Below, one piece after another: positions 7,204 to 16,236 of a DNA stretch of 19,270 nucleotides. A program made the position numbers and the translations under genes. The notes below the pieces were generated by a model. It saw nothing but the letters and a program-made list of their open reading frames with translations. It had not been told where the DNA came from and did no database searches. Source of the DNA: Cytidiella melzeri (lineage: Eukaryota; Basidiomycota; Agaricomycetes; Polyporales; Irpicaceae); contig JABYQR010000568.1 of NCBI GenBank assembly GCA_022592445.1, positions 1 to 19,270 on the forward strand, given 5' to 3'. The number at the start of each line of letters is the position of its first letter. Positions within the stretch are counted from its first letter, which is position 1.

Positions 7204-8220
7204 AAGCAGAGACGAGCCTGGCTCAGAGCCGGTATCATTCAGGACACCAAAGAAGAGCTTTGGTCCTGTGCTAGCTATACATACTCTACAGACATTGCGG
7301 CTAAGGCCCATCAATCCAAAGAGCAACAGACGTTCGAACAGATGGTTCCAGAAGAATACCGCAGACACCAGAAAGTCTTTTCCGAAGAAGCATCACAGCG
7401 CCTCCCAGAGCACCAACCCTGAGATCACACGATTGATCTAACAGAGAACCCAAAGATGTTCAGATCCAAGGTCTACCCCATGTCTCCGAATGAACAAGCG
7501 GAGTTAGACAAGTTTATTGAGGAAAACCTAGCGAAAGGATATATTGTCCCATCCAAGTCGCCCATGGCCTCACCGGTATTCTTCGTCAAGAAGAAGGATG
7601 GCAAGCTTCGGCTTGTTCAGGATTATCGACGGTTGAATGACATCACAATCAAAAACCGCTACCCACTCCCCTTGGTATCAGACATCACCAATCGACTTCG
7701 TCAAGCCAAAATCTTCACTAAGTTTGATGTACGATGGGGTTACCATAACATTCGGATCAAAGAAAATGACGAATGGAAGGGTGCATTTGTGACAAACCGA
7801 GGGCTGTTCGAGCCTAAGGTGATGTTGTTTGGCATGACCAATTCTCCAGCCACGTTTCAAGCAATGATGAACTCCATCTTTGCTGATCTCATCGCGGAAG
7901 GAAAGGTCTCTGTGTACCTGGATGACATCCTCATCTTCAGCTCAGACATCACGGAACATCGTAAACTTGTCCATGAAGTACTAGCAAGACTTGAAGCCAA
8001 TGACCTGTACCTTCGCCCCGAGAAATGCGAATTTGAACAGTCACAAGTCGAGTACTTAGGTCTAATCATTGGTAACGGAAAGATCCGTATGGACTCGGGT
8101 AAAATAGAAGCTATCACCAACTGGCCGGTACCACAGAACCTCCGTGATGTGCGCGGCTTCATTGGATTTGCCAACTTCTACCGACGTTTCATCAAGGACT
8201 TTGCACGGCATACCCGTCCC
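7204..8220 (+). pseudogene. pol: element A reverse transcriptase region of pol
   Basis: RNA-dependent DNA polymerase that would copy element RNA in cytoplasmic particles. In frame with the protease apart from TGA at 7201-7203 and TGA at 7420-7422; the latter follows HQP, where gypsy elements normally have PWDH, so Trp is expected. Motifs in order: the YPMSP..Q..LD connection, FFVKKKDGKLRLVQDYR, the fingers Asp in KFDVRWGYHNIR, LFGMTNSPATFQ, and the active site YLDD at 7915-7926. The thumb segment GFANFYRRFI lies at about 8155-8193. All key RT residues are present. A net -1 shift at CCC 8218-8220 (one more C restores the frame) separates it from RNase H. Confidence 0.93.
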
Positions 8221-8740
8221 TACATGATCTCACCAAGAAAGACCAACCTTGGAAATGGGGAGAAGCACAGCAGAACGCCTTTCAGATGCTCAAAGATGCG
8301 TTCACTCAGGAACCTATTCTAGTAACATGGGAACCTGATCGTCCCACACGTATTGAAGTCGATGCGTCTGGCTTTGCAACTGGAGGAGTTCTATTGCAGA
8401 AACTAGAGGATGGACAATGGCACCCTGTAGCATTTCGGTCTCAGTCTATGGCCGAAGCCGAACGGAACTACGAGATCTATGATGAGAAATGCTCGCTATC
8501 ATCAGAGCTCTCGAAGATTGGCGTCACTATCTAGAAGGATTACCCGCGCCCTTTGAGATCATCACAGATCATCAGAATCTGCAGTATTGGAGAACCGCCC
8601 AGGACCTGTCTAGACGACAAGCTCGGTGGTCTTTGTACCTCAGTCGGTTTGACTTTGTGTTAACACACAAGCCCGGAAAGACCCTTACTCAAGGGGACCC
8701 ATTATCCCGAGTCAGAACCTTGGAAGTTCTAGATGCATCA
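8221..8740 (+). pseudogene. pol: element A RNase H region of pol
   Basis: Removes the RNA strand during reverse transcription. The first part, in the frame of 8286-8487, has the typical VDASGFATGGVL start with the first catalytic Asp, then WHPVAFRSQSM and ERNYEIYD. A net -1 shift near 8487 (GAGAAATG; a further A would restore it) moves to the frame opening at 8489 with LAIIRALEDWRHYLEG and ITDHQNLQYW, holding the last Asp, then LSRFDF and HKPGK. Apart from the shift the domain appears complete. Confidence 0.88.
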
Positions 8741-9745
8741 GACAACAAGGAACAAGTTGTACTGAAACCCGAATACTTCCAGACAATAGCCGCCTCAAGT
8801 ACTCCGGAGTCAGATCCGCTAGAGTCACGAATTAAGGACATCAGTATTCGAGAAGCAGAGGTAGTCCAGGGACTAGCCAAACTTAGAAAGGATGGACCCC
8901 GAAAGTTGACTGATGGTGGACTTGAGTGGGAAGAAGACAATGGGCTGGTGTACTACAAAGGGAAGCTGTACATTCCAAAGGATCGGGAAGTCCGCAGGGA
9001 GATTGTACGACGATGCCATGATGCGTTACCGGCAGGACATCCCGGCAAACATGCAACTCTAGAACTGGTTACACGACACTATTGGTGGCCTCGCATGGCA
9101 TCATTTGTAGAACAATACGTCCTCGGATGTGACAAATGTCAGCGAACCAAACCGGCACAGCACCCGGTTGCCCCAATACAGCCCATCGAAGTACCAGACG
9201 GACCTTGGCAGGTGGTTGGTGTAGACTTAGTCGGGCCACTCCCACGCAGTAACGGTTTTGACATGATTGCTGTGTACACAGACTTGTACAGCAAACAAAC
9301 ACATGTTATCCCAACCCAGTCTACTGTTACAGCTGACGGCATAGCCGACCTCCACATCAAAGAAGTCTTTAGGCTCCATGGTATTCCCCGACAGTTCATA
9401 TCTGATAGAGGACCTCAGTTTGCGGCCCGAGTGATGCAAGCGTTGTATAAACGACTAGGCATCACTGGCGCTATGACTACAGCCTATCATCCTCAGGCTA
9501 ATGGTCAAACGGAAAGAGTCAACCAAGAAGTAGAAAAGATTCTACGACTATTTGTTGATCAACGACAAGATGATTGGGCAGAATACATCCCAGTGGCTGA
9601 ATTCGCCATCAACTCTGTGTCAACTCATCTACACAACACTCTCCGTTTGAAGTCATGTACGGGTACCTACCAGATTTTACCATACCAGTCGGACGTCACA
9701 GCCGAATGCCGAATCTAGATGCACGTCTAGAAAAGCTCAGACAGG
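8741..9745 (+). pseudogene. pol: element A integrase core region of pol
   Basis: Integrase inserts the cDNA and makes the 5-bp duplication seen here. Zinc-binding HHCC: His at 9017 and 9038, Cys at 9128 and 9137. DD35E catalytic residues are intact: Asp 9224-9226 (VDLVGP), Asp 9404-9406 (SDRGPQF) and Glu 9512-9514 (GQTERVNQ). A net -1 shift near 9626 (ACTCATCT) changes frame before PFEVMYGYLP, and another at about 9746 (CAGGTTGG, where TTT is expected) leads to the C-terminal part. The catalytic core between 8741 and 9625 is uninterrupted. Confidence 0.92.
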
Positions 9746-9746
9746 T

Positions 9747-10388
9747 TGGACAGAAGCCGAAGCTGCCTCACGTCTATCTAAGGAAAAGATGGCCGAAGCT
9801 TCCGGATACACCCGCAGAGCTACTCCAGTCTTCAAGGAAGGGGACCTCGTGTGGTTGTCTTCCAAGAACGTCAAAGTACATCAGCAGTCTGACAAGCTAG
9901 GGCCTAGACAGCTTGGTCCATTCACAGTTCTTCAGAAAACCGGTGAACATACGTATCGGATCAAACTCAAATCCGGATATCGTATTCATGACAACATCAA
10001 TGTTGAACGGCTATCTCCGTACAGAGGAAACGAAGTAAACGGCCTCATACCGGAACCACCAGCACCAATCATAGTAGATGATCAACAAGTCTACGAAGTT
10101 GAGAAGATCCTAGACAGTCGGATCTATCGGAAGCAAATGCAGTACTTAGTCAAATGGAAAGGCTATGGAGAAGGCGACGTAACGTGGGAACCTGCAGTAA
10201 ATCTGACCAATGCGAAAGAGAGCATTGCAGAGTTCCACGCCAGACATACCAATGCACCCCAGAAATTGCCCAAAGCACTCTTCGACTCCATTCCTTGGAA
10301 ACCGTTGGAGAACATCACAGAAGCCATTGCATCTGACCTCGAGTGGGCAGATGGTAGAGTCCCTGGTCTTAGTTCATCGAGGCGATGA
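9747..10388 (+). pseudogene. pol: element A integrase C-terminus, GPY/F module and chromodomain
   Basis: Open in one frame to TGA 10386-10388. It begins with the EAEAASRL..EK helix region, then FKEGDLVWL, the GPY/F module (LGPFTVLQ) and INVERLSPY. A C-terminal chromodomain follows: YEVEKIL at 10092, YLVKWKGYG at about 10143 and VTWEP at 10182. The cage-type aromatics Tyr 10092, Trp 10155 and Tyr 10164 are all present, so methyl-lysine histone binding is plausible. Chromodomain integrases of fungal chromoviruses can direct insertion into heterochromatin. A short tail rich in Pro, Trp and Leu follows, and only 18 bp separate the stop from the 3' LTR. Confidence 0.9.
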
Positions 10389-10393
10389 ATTTT

Positions 10394-10403
10394 AGGAGGG
10401 GGG
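10394..10403 (+). promoter_or_regulatory. polypurine tract of element A
   Basis: AGGAGGGGGG followed by TAA and then the LTR start TG at 10407. It is the expected plus-strand primer site. Element B has the same design (a G run, TAA, then the LTR). Confidence 0.8.
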
Positions 10404-10406
10404 TAA

Positions 10407-11144
10407 TGACATGGATAGTCCAACAGAGACCGGATTTTTCCAATATTGTCACAAGTTTATAGCCTTAGGCGCCTATCTAGAGCGCTTATTTTCCGGCTAG
10501 GAGTGTTACCGGACCTAACCCTAACCTGGGTCACGTGACATCCTGCCTTATTTATCAATAGTCCAGACCCAAACCCTAGACTCAGTCTGGAGCGGTTCCA
10601 GATCAACCTAGGCTATTGTTCTATTGTTCCTCTTCCATTGATGGGATTCCCCAGGGATTCCCCCAGGTCTTATTGTTCTATTGTTCTTATCCTATTGTTC
10701 TATTGTTGTATTGTTCTAGCTCTATTGTTCTACGTACCCTGGTCCTTGACAGTTACTCAGGTCCTTGACAGTTACTCCGGTCCTTGACAGTTACCCGGGT
10801 TCATTATTGTTCTATTGTTACTCCAGTTACTCCAGTCCCTAGTGTGGGAACTGGTGCACAGACCATCCAGACACAGTATATATAGTACCCCTTACCCTCC
10901 CTGGTTCTGCATCTTGACCTCTTCGTCATTTGCACTGCCAGGTGAGTTACTCAATGTAACCTAGTATAAACATGATATTAACTTCGTCATTTGCACTGCC
11001 AGTATCCGGCCTCTGAGCCTGCTTGCCTGCTCATCATCGACTTTGACCTCGTTGTCGTCGTTGGAGATCCACTTCCACTTTCATTCCCCCTCTTCTCTGC
11101 CCTTGTTTAGGGTTTAGCAGTATAGCAGCAGTCGCTCCGCGACA
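10407..11144 (+). mobile_element. 3' LTR of element A
   Basis: This 738-bp LTR, TGACATGG to GCGACA, has intact TG/CA ends. It is nearly identical to the 5' LTR: three internal transitions and one terminal change, one G-run length difference, and one 8-bp absence (TCCCACAG). It contains the same TATA box (10877), priming-strand sequence and intron signals, and could drive transcription outwards to the right. Confidence 0.93.
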
Positions 11145-11149
11145 CTCCC
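11145..11149. repeat. target-site duplication CTCCC, right of element A
   Basis: Exact copy of 3354-3358 next to the 3' LTR terminus. Confidence 0.88.
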
Positions 11150-12297
11150 TAAGTACTGGTAATTGTTGCTCAGAGCCAATGCTATGTGTGGCATGTCTTC
11201 TAATTGTATTCCTTGTTCAGAGAGCAAGCAATGTCTGTAGATTGCTGCACCTGTACCTGACCAGAATTTGACATCATTAGCCAGCAGGAGTGGTGTTGCA
11301 AACGGTCTTCACACTCTGCTATTTTCATTCTTTTCTCGTCACAGTAGAAATCCATTTCTTTGCTTTGTCTTGACAGTCCAACTTGTCCTTCCCTCATCAC
11401 TTCCAATCCCTTGTCATTTCCGTTCAACATGGACTATTATGTCATTGACTTGCCTTTCTTTGTTCTTGTTACTTCAGACCTAACTTTGATTGATTACCAT
11501 TGCCTCAGTTCTACCCCCGGCTCTTCCATAACTCTGTTGCCGTTCTCTCCGGTCCAACCCCGTCTATCTCCTGTTTCGGGTTCAACCCCTTTTCTATTGT
11601 TTTTTGACTCATGTTCCATCTCTCTACTGTCTATTGTTTTTTTTCTTTCCATTTGTTGGTTACCACTACATCAGACTGGTCCATAAGTAATTAAGTCAAC
11701 ATGTATAAATAGCTGCTAGACATGGGGCTAGAACCTCAGTCTATCCACTTTGTATCAATATTCCTTCTGTTGATCCATCATCTGTCTGCAATTGTGCTTG
11801 ACAGCAACTGTGCAGCCTAGACCATCATTCAACCTTGTGTGTAGTTACACCGAGGGGTTCTGACTTGACAACTTGTCTCTTGACAATAGTCGGTCTTAAC
11901 AAGTGGAGTTTGAATCTGAGTCTGAGTACACTGGCCATAACTTGCTCAATTCCACTTCAATTGACAGGATGTTGCCACATGATAGGGCTATCCAATGGTG
12001 TTTTCAATGTACAGATTTATACCCATATGCAGTCTGTAAAAATCAAAAACTGCATTTTGATTGCAAAAGTGATGTGATACAAAGTTATAAAGTGCTGATA
12101 ACGAGGCCAGTGTGATGCCATCAGCTGTATTCATTGTTTTGTTATTCAGACTGTTACTTTTTGTATTCTGCCATCAATTCCCACACTTTGGGGGTCAAAA
12201 AGGTCACATCTGAAAAGGCATCAATGTGCAGGAGCACACTGGAACAATTCTTCTTCATTCTTCAGTCATTGTGAGTGTAATGTAATGTATTGTATTG
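11150..12297. other. spacer, no convincing gene
   Basis: About 1.15 kb. The first 75 bp resemble the 143-bp units left of element A (AAGTACT, CCAAT, TTCTAATTGTATTCCTTGTTCAGAGAGCAAG). The middle is pyrimidine-rich, and open frames there are low-complexity translations that I do not call genes. A canonical TATAAATAG lies at 11704-11712 with a pyrimidine-rich stretch after it, but only a 33-codon ATG frame (from 11722, one hydrophobic segment) follows, so a promoter is possible but unsupported. Confidence 0.5.
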
Positions 12298-12299
12298 TA
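12298..12299. repeat. TA target dinucleotide of Tc1-like transposon
   Basis: TA directly precedes CAGTAGCAGCAAAAAGTC, matching the TA insertion preference of Tc1/mariner elements. The partner TA is outside the window. Confidence 0.6.
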
Positions 12300-13508
12300 C
12301 AGTAGCAGCAAAAAGTCTTGCAACACCACAAGCGCACAACTCTTTGCTTGCTGTTTGAGCTCAAAACTGCTTATTTTATTCAATCATCTTTACACACTGA
12401 GCATTGCACACATAGAATATGTCTACAATGAAAACAAAAAAGTCTTCCTTGTATATAATACATCGTGCACAATCTGCGCTGTTGCGGTGCTAGGCACCCG
12501 TCACGTGCACGACCACTGTTTGGGTTTGTTTTGTTTTTCAATCTTTCCACTTTACCACTCTTGTGCTTTTTTCCATGCCACCCACTTTCCCAACTCTAGA
12601 CCACACATATGGTGCAGTGTACCCCTACTAAAAAGGCCTGAATTTTGACTCTGCATAATGAAGGTGTCAGTGTGGCTGTCATTTGCAGAAAGTCCCTGTT
12701 CATTGGTCCACCATCTATCACACCATCAAAAATATATCCCACAATCCCAATTTCTATGCAAACAAGCCCAAGACGGGTTGCCCTTGTGTTTTACAAGAAT
12801 GCAATTTCCGTGACGTCACTCTACTCCTGGCACAACAAGAGGCTTGCAACGCTATGGACCTGCAGCGCAAGGCATTCCCACAAGTGGCTACCCAAACAAT
12901 GTGTCACAACCTTGCAGAGATTGGGCTGAAAGGTTATGTGCGTCGACGAAAGCTGTTTCTGTCTGTAGCTCATAACAAGAAGCACAAGTGGTGGACTGGA
13001 CATGCGACCAGATGGGGGCAGAAAGAGTGGGGGGTAATGGTGTTCTCAGATGAGTCCAAATTAAATCTTTTTGGCTCAGATGGGAGGGAATACTGCCGAA
13101 GAAGACAGGGCAAGGAGTTTTTGGACCAGAACGTGCAGAAGACAGTGAAGCACGAGGGTGAAAGTATCATGGTGTGGAGATGCATCACTTTGAAGGGAAA
13201 AGGAAGGCTACACCACATTGATGGTAAGATGGATGCAAAGCTTTACTGCTCCATCCTATCAAAGTCTCTTTTGGGCACATTGGCAGACCAAGATTTGACC
13301 TGCCAACAGATCATTCTCCAACAGGACAATAATCCAAAGCACAAGTCGAAGCTTGCTACAGCTTGGTTCAAGGAGAACAAGATCACTGTATTGCCCTGGC
13401 CTCCAAATTCACCAGATATGAATATTCTGAAGAATTTCTGGGACCATCTAGACTGCAAATTACGGGCTCACAAGCAGCAACTGTTGAATAAGGAGGAGCT
13501 GTGGGAGG
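12300..13508 (+). mobile_element. Tc1-like transposon, left part, interrupted by element B
   Basis: Starts with a Tc1-style terminal sequence CAGTAGCAGCAAAAAGTC after TA, followed by about 300 bp of leader and a transposase pseudogene on the same strand. The coding similarity stops exactly where the LTR of element B begins, so its 3' end and right inverted repeat must lie beyond B, outside the window. The inverted repeat cannot be confirmed here. Confidence 0.8.
12609..13508 (+). pseudogene. Tc1-like DD34E transposase, multiply disabled
   Basis: Cut-and-paste transposase. ATG at 12609 begins a helix-turn-helix region (LTLHNEGVSVAVI), broken by TGA at 12639-12641 and a net -1 shift near 12690 before VHWSTIY. 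The rest is open: a second DNA-binding part (QRKAFPQVATQTM, GLKGYVRRRK), then the catalytic domain with Asp 13049-13051 (VFSDESK) and Asp 13325-13327 (QQDNNPKH). The third acidic residue, expected 34 residues later, is Lys (AAG, 13430-13432) in SPDMNILKNFW. The frame runs through KEELWEV and meets the LTR of element B, so the C-terminal 30-50 residues usual in the family are displaced. Stop, shift, catalytic loss and insertion make it non-functional. Confidence 0.9.
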
Positions 13509-13641
13509 TGTAACAGTTAAGGTTACACTCACCAGATAAGTGGTTAACTTGAGGGGGAGATAGTGAGATAGAGAGTAGAGTGTTGGTGAGAGTGAGTACT
13601 GGGGAGTACGAAGTAGTCCTTGATCAACAGAGTGGATAAGA

Positions 13642-13661
13642 CTGAGGGGATATGCCCTCAG
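13642..13661 (-). other. hairpin near predicted transcript start of element B
   Basis: CTGAGGG (13642-13648) and CCCTCAG (13655-13661) form a perfect 7-bp stem with a 6-nt loop. It lies about 10-30 bp downstream of the minus-strand TATA box, hence at or near the start of R. Confidence 0.45.
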
Positions 13662-13670
13662 GAGTGCCTC

Positions 13671-13678
13671 TATATATA
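13671..13678 (-). promoter_or_regulatory. TATA box of element B LTR
   Basis: TATATATA within the LTR, oriented by the element to the left. Transcripts from this copy of the LTR would run antisense through the Tc1-like transposase. Confidence 0.5.
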
Positions 13679-14008
13679 CATGAAGGGGAGGACCCCAGGT
13701 ACTACCTTAAGACCCCTAATACCTACATGAGTAAGCGAAGTAATCTACCTTACTAAGCATGCCCTATGCCCTAGTGGTGCCACTTCAATAATCAACCAAT
13801 AGCAATTGTCCCCATGACCTGACCCCATGACCCAGCTCCAAGGCTAGACTTGTTCTAGCTTGTTCTAAGACAAGGCTAGACTTTTCCAGAAGGTTCTAAG
13901 AACTATGACATCATCTAATGGAATGTTCTATACTATGACATCATAGTTCCAGCATGTTCCACAATGTTCCAGAGAGTTCTATCATGTGATACACAGATAA
14001 GGAAAGGA

Positions 14009-14050
14009 GCGCATCAGCGCATCAGAGACAGGAAGCGCATCAGCGCATCA
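14009..14050. repeat. GCGCATCA octamers, four copies
   Basis: Two tandem pairs of GCGCATCA separated by GAGACAGGAA, in the U3 of element B next to the 11-bp array. Confidence 0.75.
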
Positions 14051-14067
14051 ATTGATAGGCACTGAGA

Positions 14068-14168
14068 ATAAGCGCTGGAATAGGCGCCTGATAAGCGCCA
14101 GATAAGCGCTGGATAAGCGCCTAAATAAACGCCGGATAAGCGCTGGATAAGCGCTTGACGAGCGCTTA
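14068..14168. repeat. array of about nine 11-bp ATAAGCGCTGG-like units
   Basis: Units read ATAAGCGCTGG, ATAGGCGCCTG, ATAAGCGCCAG, ATAAGCGCTGG and so on, at a spacing of 11 bp with occasional one-base offsets. Each centres on the palindrome AGCGCT or GGCGCC. It lies in U3 upstream of the TATA box in the element's own orientation, as an enhancer array would. Confidence 0.75.
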
Positions 14169-14233
14169 AATATTCCCAATAATACCGTTGCCTGGTAAGG
14201 CAAGTCTTGTAGAAACATTGAAAATCTGTGACA

Positions 14234-14469
14234 TTACCCCCCCTTCTTGCTTTGAACTCCGTGCAAAGAGTTTTGAACGAACACCTTGGTCATTAAGTCC
14301 ACTTTTTCACCATTGTCAAGAGGGTGCCTAAGCAATTCCGAGTGACTCTAGCGGCTTCTACCGACGCCCCTGACGGGGTTCACACCTCATTGGCTGATGG
14401 TAGTCTAGTCCGTACCCTCCTCGGTTGCGTCATTGGATCGTGGATGATCCTTGGTGTGTTGTTCGTGAC
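14234..14469 (-). other. 3' non-coding region of element B
   Basis: Between the pol stop codon and the LTR. Apart from the polypurine tract no open frame or known element is seen. Element A has only 18 bp at the same place. Confidence 0.6.
14237..14247 (-). promoter_or_regulatory. polypurine tract of element B
   Basis: On the minus strand GAAGGGGGGG followed by TAA and the LTR start TGTCACAG. Same design as element A. Confidence 0.8.
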
Positions 14470-15845
14470 TTATACACAGTAAATCGTAGCTGAGCGAATA
14501 GCTCGGGGATGATCGTCGTAGAATTTCTTGATCGCTTCTTGAGCGTGCGTGATGTTTTCTACAGGTTCCCACGTGTCGTCGTTCGGTCCGTAGCCTTTCC
14601 AGCGTATGTAATACTGAAGCTTTTTGGCACGACCTGTACGTCTTGACTTGAGAATCTTCTCGACTTCGTATTCTTCTTCTCCGTCGATGATATCTGGCGG
14701 AGGCATCTCCAGCTTTTGGCCTTCAAATTCAGGTTCATTGTACGGTACCAACTTGCTTGCATGGAATACAGGGTGTATCCTTGGTGAACGTTCGGGCCAT
14801 TCCAGTCTGAATGTGACCGGCGAGAGCTTTTCAACAATCTTGAATGGGCCATAGTACTTGGCTGACAGCTTATGTCCAGATTTTTGGTAGTCTCTCAGAT
14901 CTAGCATCACCTGATCGCCTTCGTTGAAGGGGACCTTCTGGACGTGCTTGTCATAGTACCACTTCATGCGTTCAGCCGCAAGTTGTAACGCCGCCTTAGC
15001 ATGCTCTTGAGCTTGCAAGCGGTTCCACATGATGTCATTCATGTCAGACCTTTTCAGGTCCTTAGTGAGCGTTGGACCAGCTCTAGGGTGTCTGCCGTAT
15101 TCGAGGTAGAAAGGCGAGTGCTTAGTTCCCTCGTGCGCTGCATTGTTGTATGCGAACTCAGCCGAGCTGAGCAGTCTAGCCCAGTCGTCGTGTAGTTGAT
15201 CAACGTAACAACGCAGGTACTGTTCGAGCGTTTGATTAACTCGTTCAGTTTGACCATCAGTCTGCGGATGATATGCAGTAGTCATTGTAGATTCTATCCC
15301 TAGCATTTTACACCATTCCTGGAATAAATCTGCTGCGAATTGTGGACCTCGGTCGGAAATGATTTGCAAAGGTAACCCGTGAAGGGTCCAGACTCTCTCA
15401 TAGAGTAGAGCTGCAAGGTCTTTTGCCGAGAACTCGTTTACGATAGGGAAGAAATGCGCCCTTTTAGTCAGGCGGTCTACAACTACGCAGATAGCATTGA
15501 AGCCATCAGACTCCGGTAACTGAGTAATCAAGTTGACAGTCATGATATCCCATGGTTCGGCCGGAACCGGATTAGGGATGAGTGGTCCATAAGGCTGTTG
15601 CGGACGAGTCTTCATCCGTTGACATGTGTCACAGCCTGTCACGTATTTCTTGACATCAGTGGTTAAACCTGGCCACCAGTAGTTTCTCGAGATCAGTTCG
15701 TACGTTTTCCATCTGCCAGGATGTCCGGCAGAAGGTAGATCGTGATGCATCTGGATGATTTGGCGTCTCAGATCTAATTTCTGATCTTTGGGGATGTAGA
15801 CTTTTCCACGGTATAGGAGTAATCCGTTCTCAAAATTCCATTCCT
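14470..15845 (-). CDS. pol: element B integrase and chromodomain
   Basis: Open from a shift point near 15855 down to the stop at 14470. N-terminal HHCC zinc site (HHDLPSAGHPG, CDTCQRMK), then the catalytic core. Asp 15352-15354 (SDRGPQF) and Glu 15244-15246 (GQTERVNQ) are present with 35 residues between them, but the first acidic position reads Asn (AAC, 15532-15534) in TVNLITQLP, where this family has Asp. The C-terminus has FNEGDQVML, the GPY/F motif YGPFKIVEK and IHPVFHASKLVPY. The final chromodomain carries YEVEKIL, YYIRWKGYG and DTWEPVENI. The Asn replacement should abolish strand transfer unless it is a sequencing difference. Confidence 0.92.
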
Positions 15846-16236
15846 CTAGTGATTTTTGAACTCCCTAGGACCAGAGTTAAGTAACTGCTGATAGTCCTTG
15901 GTAACTTCGTCGTTCATGAGTGCTTCCTTGACCTGTCTTAGGATTTCATCGTCGTTGATAGGCGAGTCATGAGAGTTTTCGATAGCAGAGATGGCAAAAA
16001 ACTCGGGTTTAAGGAGAATTTTGTCCTCGTTATCGGAATTTACCCCCTCTTCATGATCTGGCCTCCTGGACAGAGGATCTGCGGTAAGCATGGTCTTTCC
16101 GGGTTTGTGCCGGAGCACGAAATTGAATCGCGTGAGGTATAACGCCCATCGCGCTTGTCTCCGAGTCAGCTTCTGGGCATTCCTGAAATATGTCAGGTTT
16201 TGGTGATCCGACCATATTTCTACGGTAATCGGATGT
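15846..16236 (-). pseudogene. pol: element B RNase H end and linker to integrase
   Basis: A separate frame carrying the RNase H end (VEIWSDHQNLTYF, QARWALYLTRF, RHKPGK) and an acidic linker to the integrase. It is joined to the upstream frame by a net -1 at CC 16237-16238 (CCC would restore it), and to the integrase frame by a net -1 in the T run 15853-15857 (six T would restore it). Confidence 0.88.

Larger units (their letters stand above)
3359..11144 (+). mobile_element. full-length chromodomain Ty3/gypsy retrotransposon, element A
   Basis: A complete insertion of about 7.8 kb: 5-bp target duplication, 5' LTR, self-priming site, 5' ORF, gag, pol in the order PR-RT-RNase H-IN-chromodomain, polypurine tract, 3' LTR. 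This domain order defines Ty3/gypsy (Metaviridae), and the terminal chromodomain places it with the chromoviruses, whose integrases can be guided to modified histones. The two LTRs differ by only four substitutions and two small indels, so the insertion is young. However, pol carries several net -1 frameshifts and stop codons, so this copy is not autonomous as read. Confidence 0.93.
13509..14233 (-). mobile_element. 3' LTR of element B
   Basis: This 725-bp segment is bounded by TGTAACAG at the left and CTGTGACA at the right, an imperfect 8-bp inverted terminal pair. The right boundary abuts TTA plus a C run, the polypurine tract read from the other strand. The left boundary coincides with the end of transposase similarity. 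It has a TATA box in minus orientation (13671-13678), a 7-bp hairpin just downstream of it, and a U3 rich in short repeats. Confidence 0.85.

Noticed and set aside
11360..11686. 108-codon frame right of element A
   Set aside because: Low-complexity translation of a pyrimidine-rich stretch without domain or intron signals.
11704..11820. TATAAATAG followed by a 33-codon ATG frame with a hydrophobic segment
   Set aside because: Too short and unsupported; no downstream exon with matching frame was found.
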